From an uncultured Collinsella sp. (GTDB lineage: Bacteria; Actinomycetota; Coriobacteriia; Coriobacteriales; Coriobacteriaceae): DNA of 16,688 nucleotides. Position 1 is the stretch's first letter. Every line of letters begins with the position of its first letter. Location of the stretch: assembly GCA_900550785.1 (NCBI GenBank), contig URTL01000031.1, positions 1 through 16,688 of the forward strand. Reading direction: 5' to 3'. The position numbers and the translations under genes are program-made. Below the pieces are notes generated by a model. It saw nothing but the letters and a program-made list of their open reading frames with translations. It was not told the DNA's origin and did not search any database. Below, piece after piece: positions 6,272-13,147 of the stretch.

Positions 6272-7555
6272 TTAGCCCAAGACATCCGACAGGATCTCGA
6301 TCAGGCTGTCCACGTCGGCTTCCTCGCAGACGAGCGGCGGCAAGAAACGCAGCGTATGGGCACCCGTAGCGTTAATCACGACACCGGCGGCCAGCGCGCG
6401 GGCAACAACATCATGCGCGTCGCCCACGGCATCATCCAAATCACAGCCGAGCATCAAGCCGCGGCCACGCACCTCGGTCACGAGCGGCAGCTTGGCGAGC
6501 TTTGCCTCCATATAGGCGCCTACCTTGGCAGCATGGTCGGCATAATCGCCGCGCACGAGCGCGGAGAGCGTCGCGGCGCACGCCGCGACGGCCAAGCAGC
6601 TACCGCCAAAGGTCGAGCCGTGGTCGCCCGGCTTAAACACGTCGGCAATCTCCTTCTTTGCCACGACGGCACCCATGGGCACGCCATCAGCAATGCCCTT
6701 GGCAAGGCTCATAATGTCAGGCTCCACGCCATAAGTCTGGAACGCAAACGGCTTACCCGTGCGGAAGATACCGCACTGGACCTCGTCGGCGATAAGCACG
6801 GCGCCCACTTCGTGTGCCAGGTCGCGCGCCGCCGCCATAAACTCCTCGGTCATAGGGTACACGCCACTCTCACCTTGGATCGGCTCGAGCATCACGGCGC
6901 AAATTTCACTGCCCAGCTGCTTAAAGATCGCACGCAGTTCATCGACATCGTTGGGCGTGCAGGCCACAAAGCCACCCGGCAGCGGGCGGAAGCTGTCCTG
7001 CAGCCAATCCTGCATGGTGGCGGCAATGGTCTCGAGCGTACGGCCGTGGAACCCGCCGCGCATGCACACGATGGTGTTGCCGCCATTACCGGCACGCTTG
7101 GCGTACAGGCGCGCGAGCTTCATCGAGCCCTCGTTGGCCTCGGCGCCAGAGTTGGCAAGGAAGGTCTCCCAAACCTGCTCATCCGCAGCCGGGGCACCAA
7201 GAGCAGCTGCCGTGGTCTCATCGCCGGCGACAATGGCATCGGCAAGCACGCGCGCACCATCTACGTCGTCGTTAGCAAGCTTGGACAGCAGCGCCGCGAC
7301 CTGCCCGCGCTGCTCGATGTAGAAGTAATTGGAGACATGCATGAGCTTTTTGGTCTGTGCCTCGAGCGCCGAGAGCACAGCCGGGTCGCCATGACCTAGG
7401 CTGCACACGCCGATGCCGGCAAGAAAGTCGAGGTACTCACGGCCATCGTCGCCGGTGAGCTTCATGCCGTGACCCTCGACAAACTCGACCGGAGAGCGGC
7501 CAAAGGTATGCATAACGTAATGGGATTCAAGCGATTGCTGAGCTGCAAGTGACAT
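6272..7555 (-). CDS. argD: Acetylornithine aminotransferase
   Basis: This PLP enzyme converts N-acetylglutamate semialdehyde plus glutamate to N-acetylornithine and 2-oxoglutarate. It is a 427-residue class III aminotransferase. Visible motifs are LDFLAGIGVCSLGHGDP, the phosphate-binding LANSGAEANE (133-142), GGFHGRT, the cofactor Asp in LIADEVQCG (D258) and the PLP lysine in SLAKGI (K286). About 30 residues around 98-128 (DDVDGARV to APAADEQ) look like an insertion compared with usual ArgD proteins of about 400 residues. The ATG has GAAAGG 6 nt upstream. It is the last gene of argCJBD, 69 bp after argB, and no argF follows. Related class III aminotransferases are possible, but the context settles the call. 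Confidence 0.95.
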   Translation of the reverse strand: MSLAAQQSLESHYVMHTFGRSPVEFVEGHGMKLTGDDGREYLDFLAGIGVCSLGHGDPAVLSALEAQTKKLMHVSNYFYIEQRGQVAALLSKLANDDVDGARVLADAIVAGDETTAAALGAPAADEQVWETFLANSGAEANEGSMKLARLYAKRAGNGGNTIVCMRGGFHGRTLETIAATMQDWLQDSFRPLPGGFVACTPNDVDELRAIFKQLGSEICAVMLEPIQGESGVYPMTEEFMAAARDLAHEVGAVLIADEVQCGIFRTGKPFAFQTYGVEPDIMSLAKGIADGVPMGAVVAKKEIADVFKPGDHGSTFGGSCLAVAACAATLSALVRGDYADHAAKVGAYMEAKLAKLPLVTEVRGRGLMLGCDLDDAVGDAHDVVARALAAGVVINATGAHTLRFLPPLVCEEADVDSLIEILSDVLG

Positions 7556-7624
7556 GGGATGCCTTTCGTTGAGCGCCGGACGGCGCAGACCTATGGGTGC
7601 AGGAATGGGGCGGCTGCGGGTCAG

Positions 7625-8605
7625 CTAGACCGTCTGGAGCTTCTCGACCTCGTCGAGGTTCTCGGTCAGGCGTGCCGCAAAGGTCGAAAGCGGGTGCGGA
7701 TGCGTATCAAACTCGTAGGCCGTCTCGGTGGAGTGGATCACGGTACCGACGCCGGCATCGGTCAACAGCTCCAGCAGCAGCGAGTGCGGCGTCGTGCCGT
7801 TGATGATGTGGGCTCGGAACACGCCAGCGGATAGTGCATCGACGGCGGCGCGCAGCTTGGGGATCATGCCCTTGTCGACCTCGCCGCCGTAGAGCATCTC
7901 ATTGACCTCGTCGAGCGTCAGGTTGGAGATGAGCGAATCCTTGTCGCTAAAGTCCTTGTACAGACCGTCGACATCGGTCAAAAAAATCGCCTTGTGCGCA
8001 TGAAGCGCCGCCGCAACGGCGCCGGCGGCGGTATCGGCGTTGATGTTGAAGAAGCCACCGTCCTCCCCCGCTGCGACCGTGGCGATAACGGGAATGTACT
8101 CGCTGTCGAGCAGGCGCTCGATATAGTCGGTGTTGACGTGCGTAACCTTGCCTACGCGGCCGAGCTCTGGGTCGAGCGGCTCGGCGATAAGGGTACCGGC
8201 GTCGCTGCCGGACACGCCCACGGCCAGGTTGCCGTGGTGGTTGAGCGCCGCGACCAGCTCCTGATTGACCTTGCCGCCCAGCACCTCGCGCACGATGTCC
8301 ATGGTGGCAGGCGTAGTCACGCGCTGGCCGTTCTTAAACTCGACGGGAATGTCGTAGTGGCTGAGAGCCTCGTTGATGGCCTTGCCGCCACCGTGCACGA
8401 TAACAGGGCGCATGCCGATAATCTTAAGCAGGACGATGTCGCTCATCACGTCACGACGCAGCTGCTCGTCGACCATGGCGGCACCGCCGTACTTGATAAC
8501 GACCGTCTTACCGGTCAGGTTCTTAATCCACGGCAGCGCCTCGAACAGCAGCTGCGCGGTAACTTCGTTGGATTCGCTCGAGCGACAATCGCGTGCGAAC
8601 TTCAT
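7625..8605 (-). CDS. argB: Acetylglutamate kinase
   Basis: ArgB phosphorylates N-acetylglutamate, the usual committed and feedback-controlled step of the acetylated arginine/ornithine route. Visible motifs are VVIKYGGAAM (35-44), VIVHGGGKAI (68-77), VGVSGSDAGTL and NINADTAAGAVAAAL, then IFLTDVDGLY and the Lys in DKGMIPKL. The N-terminal helix (SNEVTAQLLFEALPWI) is typical of arginine-sensitive hexameric enzymes, so allosteric inhibition is likely by inference. A tail of about 32 residues (295-326, ending EVEKLQTV) extends beyond the usual C terminus. The ATG at 8605 is preferred over the longer in-frame reading to 8677, because GAGG lies 6 nt upstream and the family N-terminal helix fits this start. 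It sits 81 bp after argJ. Confidence 0.95.
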   Translation of the reverse strand: MKFARDCRSSESNEVTAQLLFEALPWIKNLTGKTVVIKYGGAAMVDEQLRRDVMSDIVLLKIIGMRPVIVHGGGKAINEALSHYDIPVEFKNGQRVTTPATMDIVREVLGGKVNQELVAALNHHGNLAVGVSGSDAGTLIAEPLDPELGRVGKVTHVNTDYIERLLDSEYIPVIATVAAGEDGGFFNINADTAAGAVAAALHAHKAIFLTDVDGLYKDFSDKDSLISNLTLDEVNEMLYGGEVDKGMIPKLRAAVDALSAGVFRAHIINGTTPHSLLLELLTDAGVGTVIHSTETAYEFDTHPHPLSTFAARLTENLDEVEKLQTV

Positions 8606-8686
8606 AGTCTGCCTCGTCTTTCGTGTAGCTATCGCGCCGTACCTCGTTGCCCGCGATTGCAGTGGGACGCACGGCACATCCGGAGT

Positions 8687-9952
8687 CTAGGAACGGTAGT
8701 CGCCGTTAATGGAGATGTACTCGTGCGTGAGGTCGCAGGTCCACACGGTCGTTGCCGCGGCGCCCGCGCCCAGGTCGGCCGAGATCACGATCTCGGGCGC
8801 CTCAAAGCGACGCAGGGCCTCGTCCTCGTCAAAGGGAACGGTCAGGCCATCACGGCAGACGGGCATACCCATCATGTCGATGGACACATCTTCTTGGTTA
8901 AACTGCACGCCGCACTTGCCGAGCGCCATGGCAACGCGGCCCCAGTTGCAGTCGTGGCCGGCGATGCAGGTCTTGACGAGCGGCGAGTTGGCGACGGCGC
9001 GGGCGGCGATATCGGCCTCCTCGTCGTTCACGGCGCCGGTGACGTTAACCGTCACGAGCTTGGATGCGCCCTCGCCGTCGGCGGCGATGTTGCGCGCCAG
9101 GCTCTCGCACACCTCATGCACGGCAAAGGCCAGCTCGTCGAAGGCGTCAGAGCCCTCGACAATAGGCTCGGCATCTGCGGCAGCGCCGGAAGCAAGCATG
9201 ATGCAGGTGTCGTTGGTCGAGGTGTCGGAATCGACCGTTACCTTGTTGAAGGTCTGCTTGACGGTGGAGAGCAACAGGGCGTGGAGCGCCGCCGACTCGA
9301 CGGGGGCATCGGTAGTGATGACCGCGATCATGGTGGCCATGTTGGGCATGATCATGCCCGAGCCCTTGCACATACCGCCCACCGTATAGGCATTGCCTGC
9401 GTGCCCCGCGGCCTCGCTGCGGTAACACACGGCATACTCCTTGGAGTGCGTGTCGGTGGTCATGATAGCGCGGGCAGCATCGGCGCCACCATGAGCGGAG
9501 AGTGCCTCATAAGCTGCCGGAATCGCCGTCTCAAACGTGTCGATCGGCAGAATCTGACCAATTACGCCCGTGGAGGCGACCAGAATCTGCTGGGGCTCGC
9601 AGCCGATGACCTGCGAGGCGATGCTGCAGGTCTCGCGCGCGCAGGCAAGACCGGTCTCACCCGTGGCGGCGTTGGCATTGCCGGAGTTGATAGAAACGCC
9701 GGCAATGACACCGTAGCCCTTGTCGGCGCCGCCCAGGTTGGCACGGCTCACTTGCACGGGCGCCGCACAAAAGCGGTTAGTCGTAAACACGCCGGCCCCG
9801 GGACAGGGTTTATCGGGCACGACGAGCGCGTAATCCAGGCGCTCGGGATTCTTGCGGAATCCAGCATGGATGCCCGCCGCCTTAAAGCCAGCTGCCGCCG
9901 TTACGCCGCCCTCTACGACACGAATCTTGATATCGAACTGCTCAGCATTCAT
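8687..9952 (-). CDS. argJ: Bifunctional ornithine acetyltransferase / N-acetylglutamate synthase
   Basis: ArgJ transfers the acetyl group from N-acetylornithine to glutamate, releasing ornithine and recycling acetate; bifunctional members also make N-acetylglutamate from acetyl-CoA. The 421-residue proenzyme has the self-cleavage site in NMATMIAVITTDA, where Thr207 becomes the N-terminal nucleophile of the beta chain. Other family motifs are FTTNRFCAAPV, INSGNANAATG, STGVIG, TTDTHSKEY, KGSGMIMPNMATM and DSDTSTNDTC. The ATG has AAGGAG upstream at a rather long spacing (11 nt). The region between argC and argJ holds a terminator-like structure. No separate argA or argE is seen in the window, consistent with the cyclic pathway. 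Confidence 0.96.
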   Translation of the reverse strand: MNAEQFDIKIRVVEGGVTAAAGFKAAGIHAGFRKNPERLDYALVVPDKPCPGAGVFTTNRFCAAPVQVSRANLGGADKGYGVIAGVSINSGNANAATGETGLACARETCSIASQVIGCEPQQILVASTGVIGQILPIDTFETAIPAAYEALSAHGGADAARAIMTTDTHSKEYAVCYRSEAAGHAGNAYTVGGMCKGSGMIMPNMATMIAVITTDAPVESAALHALLLSTVKQTFNKVTVDSDTSTNDTCIMLASGAAADAEPIVEGSDAFDELAFAVHEVCESLARNIAADGEGASKLVTVNVTGAVNDEEADIAARAVANSPLVKTCIAGHDCNWGRVAMALGKCGVQFNQEDVSIDMMGMPVCRDGLTVPFDEDEALRRFEAPEIVISADLGAGAAATTVWTCDLTHEYISINGDYRS

Positions 9953-9977
9953 CGTCTTTATGGCTCCTTATGTCAAA

Positions 9978-10057
9978 CAAAAAAGGGGCATCGGTTGGTG
10001 CGCCATGCCAGCCACAATCATGAGACCAGCTTAAGAGTGGCGCCCCACTCGATGCCC
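9978..10057 (-). promoter_or_regulatory. Possible transcription attenuator between argC and argJ
   Basis: In the direction of transcription, GGGCATCG (complement of 10050-10057) can pair with CGATGCCC (complement of 9986-9993), followed by CTTTTTTG. The enclosed sequence contains a perfect 6-bp hairpin (GAGTGG/CCACTC, 10035-10050). A competing shorter pairing, GGCAT with ATGCC next to the T run, is also possible. This has the form of a terminator that can switch, placed inside the operon. It has no T-box signature, and its ligand, if any, is unknown. Confidence 0.5.
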
Positions 10058-10086
10058 GACTACCAAATCGCTAACAATCGAATGTG

Positions 10087-11157
10087 CTACACCGGGCACG
10101 CCACTGTGGGCAAGCCTCGTCGCTCGTCAAAACCAAAGACCATGTTGGCGCACTGGACCGCCTGGCCTGCTGCGCCCTTGCACAGATTGTCGATGGCGCC
10201 CGTAGCCACCAGAACGCCCGCGCGCTTGTTGAGCGCGAGACCGATCTGGGCGGCGTTGGTGCCGACGACCGAAGCCGTCTTGGGCTGCTGGCCGGCATCG
10301 AGTACGCGCACAAAAGTGCGGCCGGCGTAGAACTGCTTGTAATGGTCGACAACGTCCTCAAGGGTCAAGGTGTCGATAGCCTGCGGCATAAGCGGCATCG
10401 TCACCGTAGAGAGCAGACCGCGCTTGAGCGGTGCCAGGTGCGGGGTAAAGACGACGCGATCGGTTAAGCCCAAGATCTGCTCGATTTCGGGCGTGTGACG
10501 ATGCTTGCCCACGCCATAGGCCTCCAGGTTTTCGTCCGCGCTGCAAAAATGCGTGCGGGCGTTGCAGGACTTACCGGCACCCGTTACACCGCTGATAGCG
10601 TCAACGATCACGGGACCGCCCTGGGCAACCCAGCCGGCGCGCACGGCAGGCGCAGCGGCAAGGCTCGTTGCGGTGGGATAGCAACCGGCGCAGGCGACCA
10701 GCACGGGCTTGCCGTCGGCGTGGTCGGATGCAGCAGTCTCCAAATCCTGGCAAAACAGCTCGGGCAGACCAAAGGCGCGGCTCTTGAGTAGCTCGGGGCT
10801 CGTGTGCTCGGCGGCATACCAGGCCGCAAAGGTGGCCGGATCGCTCAGGCGATAGTCGGCCGAGAGGTCAATGCAGGAGACCCCCGCGGCAAGCAGGGCG
10901 GGCACCTGTGCCATGGCAGCCGTGTGCGGCACGGCCAAGAAGACGGCGTCGCAGGATTTAAGCTCGGGGGCGTCATGCGTGGTGAAAACCAGATCGCTCA
11001 CGCCAGCAAAGCTCGGATACACTGCGGACAGCGGCTGGGCGGCATCGGCGTTGGACGTAATGGCAACAAGTTCAAACTCGGGATGACCGAGCACGAGGCG
11101 AATGAGCTCGGCTCCGGCATATCCAGCCGCGCCGACGATTCCAACCTTCAAAGACAT
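10087..11157 (-). CDS. argC: N-acetyl-gamma-glutamyl-phosphate reductase
   Basis: ArgC reduces N-acetylglutamyl phosphate to the semialdehyde with NADPH. The 356-residue protein has the N-terminal nucleotide-binding loop VGIVGAAGYAGAELIRL (5-21), AVFLAVPHTAA, the catalytic Cys in ACAGCYPTA (C159), ISGVTGAGK and the active-site His region GKHRHTPEI (217-225). The C-terminal half has TPHLAPLKRGLLSTV, typical of type 1 ArgC. The ATG has AAGGAG about 6 nt upstream. It is the first gene of argCJBD, with an ArgR-like operator about 90 nt upstream of the start codon. Confidence 0.96.
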   Translation of the reverse strand: MSLKVGIVGAAGYAGAELIRLVLGHPEFELVAITSNADAAQPLSAVYPSFAGVSDLVFTTHDAPELKSCDAVFLAVPHTAAMAQVPALLAAGVSCIDLSADYRLSDPATFAAWYAAEHTSPELLKSRAFGLPELFCQDLETAASDHADGKPVLVACAGCYPTATSLAAAPAVRAGWVAQGGPVIVDAISGVTGAGKSCNARTHFCSADENLEAYGVGKHRHTPEIEQILGLTDRVVFTPHLAPLKRGLLSTVTMPLMPQAIDTLTLEDVVDHYKQFYAGRTFVRVLDAGQQPKTASVVGTNAAQIGLALNKRAGVLVATGAIDNLCKGAAGQAVQCANMVFGFDERRGLPTVACPV

Positions 11158-11242
11158 ATCAGACTCCTTGTCTGCGATTTATGCACCGATGCGCATTTCG
11201 CAGCGGCCGTTATGAAGTGGGTTGAAACTTTAGCACCAAAAG

Positions 11243-11279
11243 ATGCATGAATACGTAAATGGCTTGCATATTCATGCAT
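11243..11279. promoter_or_regulatory. ArgR-type operator upstream of argC
   Basis: A perfect 11-bp inverted repeat (ATGCATGAATA at 11243-11253 and TATTCATGCAT at 11269-11279, 15-bp spacer) contains TGCAT-ATTC-ATGCA at 11265-11278. That agrees with the ARG-box pattern TGMAT-N4-ATKCA. A second, weaker half-site (TGAATACGTAAATG) lies next to it, as in paired ARG boxes. On the minus strand an extended -10-like TGCTAAAGT follows at about 11229-11237, so bound ArgR would cover the promoter. The operator assignment is inferred; no argR gene is in the window. Confidence 0.65.
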
Positions 11280-11323
11280 TGAAACATTCCCGACACATTC
11301 GCTTGAAGGAATTGACAAATGGA

Positions 11324-11377
11324 GCGGGCCCCGTATTGACCGGCGCTCCTAACGGCACCGGGCAATACGGGGCCCGC
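11324..11377 (-). terminator. Long hairpin downstream of the flavin operon, probable terminator
   Basis: Fifteen perfectly paired bases (GCGGGCCCCGTATTG at 11324-11338 with CAATACGGGGCCCGC at 11363-11377) enclose a 24-nt loop with further CCGG/CCGG pairing. It lies 37 bp past the stop of the last flavin-operon gene. The sequence following it on the minus strand (TCCATTTGTC) is only weakly T-rich, so termination may be inefficient or protein-assisted. Confidence 0.6.
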
Positions 11378-11414
11378 CCATGCGAAAACCAAGTTGTTAG
11401 GATGAGCCAGCCGG

Positions 11415-11825
11415 CTAGAGCTCGACCGGCACCCATTCGTCGTGATTGCAGATAAAAGCCTCGGGATCCTCGACGCTAAAGAAGACGAGCGTGGGGTCGT
11501 TAGGCCCCTCATAGTGCTCGCCCAGGTGCTCTAGATGCTTCCACCCGGCTTCGCGCATTTCGTCTAAAGCCCGGTCATCCAAGCCGGCACGCCCGCGCAA
11601 GATAAGCCAGCCATGGCCCGGCCACCAACTCGTGGCCTCAAAGCGCTGGTTTTGCAGCAGCTCTTGCCACACATCTTTGGTGCGCGCTGTTACAAACCAC
11701 AGCTTGCCATCCTGGATCTGCGCAAACGAAAACGGACGCACATGAGGCTGTCCGTCAACGCTCGTCGCCAAATACCATGCCGGCACCGACGTCAGATACT
11801 CCAACACCGTATTCAATCCGTCCAC
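11415..11825 (-). CDS. Pyridoxamine 5'-phosphate oxidase-like flavin-binding split-barrel protein
   Basis: This 136-residue protein of the PNPOx-like split-barrel superfamily typically binds FMN or a related flavin as a dimer and acts as a small oxidoreductase or flavin carrier. Visible features are PAWYLATSVDGQPHVRPFSF (about 15-34), DGKLWFVTARTKDVWQEL, FEATSW and GWLILRGRAGL; the substrate cannot be read from sequence. The start is GTG at 11825, chosen for the strong AGGAGG 4-5 nt upstream. It is a close paralogue of the preceding gene (11870-12316), separated by 44 bp, so a tandem duplication is likely. It is the last gene of the FMN-riboswitch operon. Confidence 0.8.
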   Translation of the reverse strand: MDGLNTVLEYLTSVPAWYLATSVDGQPHVRPFSFAQIQDGKLWFVTARTKDVWQELLQNQRFEATSWWPGHGWLILRGRAGLDDRALDEMREAGWKHLEHLGEHYEGPNDPTLVFFSVEDPEAFICNHDEWVPVEL

Positions 11826-11869
11826 GTTTCCTCCTGTACTAGTTAGTTTGGGAACCTGGTTTGTGCGAG

Positions 11870-12316
11870 CTAGAGCTCCAGGCGCTCCTCGCTGCCGTCG
11901 ATATCACAGAAGCGCGCGGCAATATTGCGGACCGAAAAGAAAGCAAGGCGGCCGTCGTTGGCACTCTCGTGTTCCTCGCCAATGCCCACCATGTGCTTAA
12001 AGCCCGCTTGACGCACCTTGTCGCTCGCAACTGCGTCGTCCTCAAGTGCGGCTTCGCCGGTCAATACGATCCAACATTCCCCCGGCTTCCAGCCCGAGAG
12101 CTCAAACTTGGGATTCGCACTCAGCTCCGCCCACACATCCTTGTCGCGCGATGTGCAAAACCACAACTTACCGTCATCGACCATGGCAAACGAAAACGGT
12201 CTCACGCGGGGCTGATGTCCGTCGGCCACATCGGTCGTGGCCAGATACCACGCCGGAATGCGCCTGAGATACGAACAGGCGCGCTCAAGCTGAGCCGTGC
12301 GGTCGTTGTCGGTCAT
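11870..12316 (-). CDS. Pyridoxamine 5'-phosphate oxidase-like flavin-binding split-barrel protein
   Basis: This 148-residue paralogue of the next gene shares IPAWYLAT, VRPFSF, DGKLWF, KDVWAEL, the barrel strand CWIVLTGEAAL, a GEEHES versus GEHYEG loop and FFSV. The family uses FMN or F420-like cofactors; the exact reaction is unknown. The ATG at 12316 has AAAGGGG 5 nt upstream. It begins 30 bp after the ecfT stop, so it is very probably on the same transcript as the riboflavin transporter. It lacks the length (about 210 residues) of true PdxH, so pyridoxal phosphate synthesis is unlikely. Confidence 0.8.
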   Translation of the reverse strand: MTDNDRTAQLERACSYLRRIPAWYLATTDVADGHQPRVRPFSFAMVDDGKLWFCTSRDKDVWAELSANPKFELSGWKPGECWIVLTGEAALEDDAVASDKVRQAGFKHMVGIGEEHESANDGRLAFFSVRNIAARFCDIDGSEERLEL

Positions 12317-12346
12317 AGGGACCCCTTTCTTGCGCTCGAATCGCGC

Positions 12347-13147
12347 CTAAACAAGTTGAAGGTTGATGACGATGACGCAGATGAGCAGCAACGCCGTCAC
12401 CACCGCCGCCAACGCATCGCCGCGGCCAAACGTAAGCGCATGCAGGCGCGTGCGGCCCTGCTCGCCATGATAGCAGCGTGCATCCATGGCAGCAGACAGC
12501 GTCTCGGCATGGCGGAACACGCCGGTGAACAGCGGGATCGCCACACTGCCGAGCATGCGTACGCCACCGAGCGGACCGCCCGTCACGCGCGCACCGCGGC
12601 TTGCCTGTGCATCGGCCGTCTGCTTCATCTCAGTGGCAAACTGCGGCATAAAGCGTAGCGCGATACCCATGATCATGCCGAGCTCGTGCGCAGGAAGTCC
12701 CACACGCGCAAGCGGCGCGAGCAGGCGCTCAAAGCCCGCGGTGAGGTCGAGCGTCGGCGTGGTGAGTGTAATGGCGCTCATACCGGCCATCATCAACGTC
12801 AGGCGACACGCCATAAAGGCGGCAGAACGCAGTGAGCCCTCGCTTATCTGCAGAAAGCCGAGCTGCCACAGGATGCGCCCACTCTGATCGGTAAACAAGT
12901 TGAGCACCGCGACCACGACGACGATTGCCAGCAGCGGCGCCATCGACGACAGAACGCGACGAACCGGCACCCGAGACACGGCATAGGTCAGCACAACGAA
13001 AACTGCGACCGGGGCCAGTCCGCGGAAGCCACTGACCGTGAGCGTCGTGATCAGAAACACAAAGCCCAAGAGCAACTTGGTTCGCGGGTCCAGGCGGTGG
13101 ATTGCACTATCGCCGGGATAGTAGCTGCCAAACGAAAACGCCTCCAT
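12347..13147 (-). CDS. ecfT: ECF transporter transmembrane component
   Basis: EcfT is the membrane scaffold coupling the ATPases to the vitamin-binding S protein. The 266-residue protein starts YYPGDSAIHRLDPRTKLL, a typical EcfT N terminus, followed by paired hydrophobic segments at about 24-60 and 66-84 and others at about 110-130, 155-167 and 245-264. The two cytosolic coupling motifs are ASRG (182-185) and DARCY (222-226), which contact the two ATPase domains. The ATG overlaps the ecfA stop by one base (TGATG), so translation is probably coupled. The context of RibU and an FMN leader makes riboflavin the likely cargo, though EcfT can be shared with other S proteins. Confidence 0.93.
   Translation of the reverse strand: MEAFSFGSYYPGDSAIHRLDPRTKLLLGFVFLITTLTVSGFRGLAPVAVFVVLTYAVSRVPVRRVLSSMAPLLAIVVVVAVLNLFTDQSGRILWQLGFLQISEGSLRSAAFMACRLTLMMAGMSAITLTTPTLDLTAGFERLLAPLARVGLPAHELGMIMGIALRFMPQFATEMKQTADAQASRGARVTGGPLGGVRMLGSVAIPLFTGVFRHAETLSAAMDARCYHGEQGRTRLHALTFGRGDALAAVVTALLLICVIVINLQLV

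Noticed and set aside
8606..8677. N-terminal extension of ArgB by 24 residues
   Set aside because: No ribosome binding site was picked out for it, the added residues do not resemble ArgB, and the ATG at 8605 has GAGG at a good distance.
9978..10057. T-box leader between argC and argJ
   Set aside because: The T-box consensus (AGGGTGGNACCGCG) and a specifier stem are absent, and the position is inside the operon rather than at its 5' end.
7994..10330. Very long plus-strand open frame (778 codons) opposite argB-argJ-argC
   Set aside because: High GC and biased third positions open the opposite frame; the minus-strand genes have complete catalytic motifs, whereas this frame shows no recognisable domain.
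11310..11345. Plus-strand promoter (TTGACA at about 11312) near the long hairpin
   Set aside because: No plus-strand gene follows and the matching -10 region lies inside the 15-bp hairpin with poor sequence.
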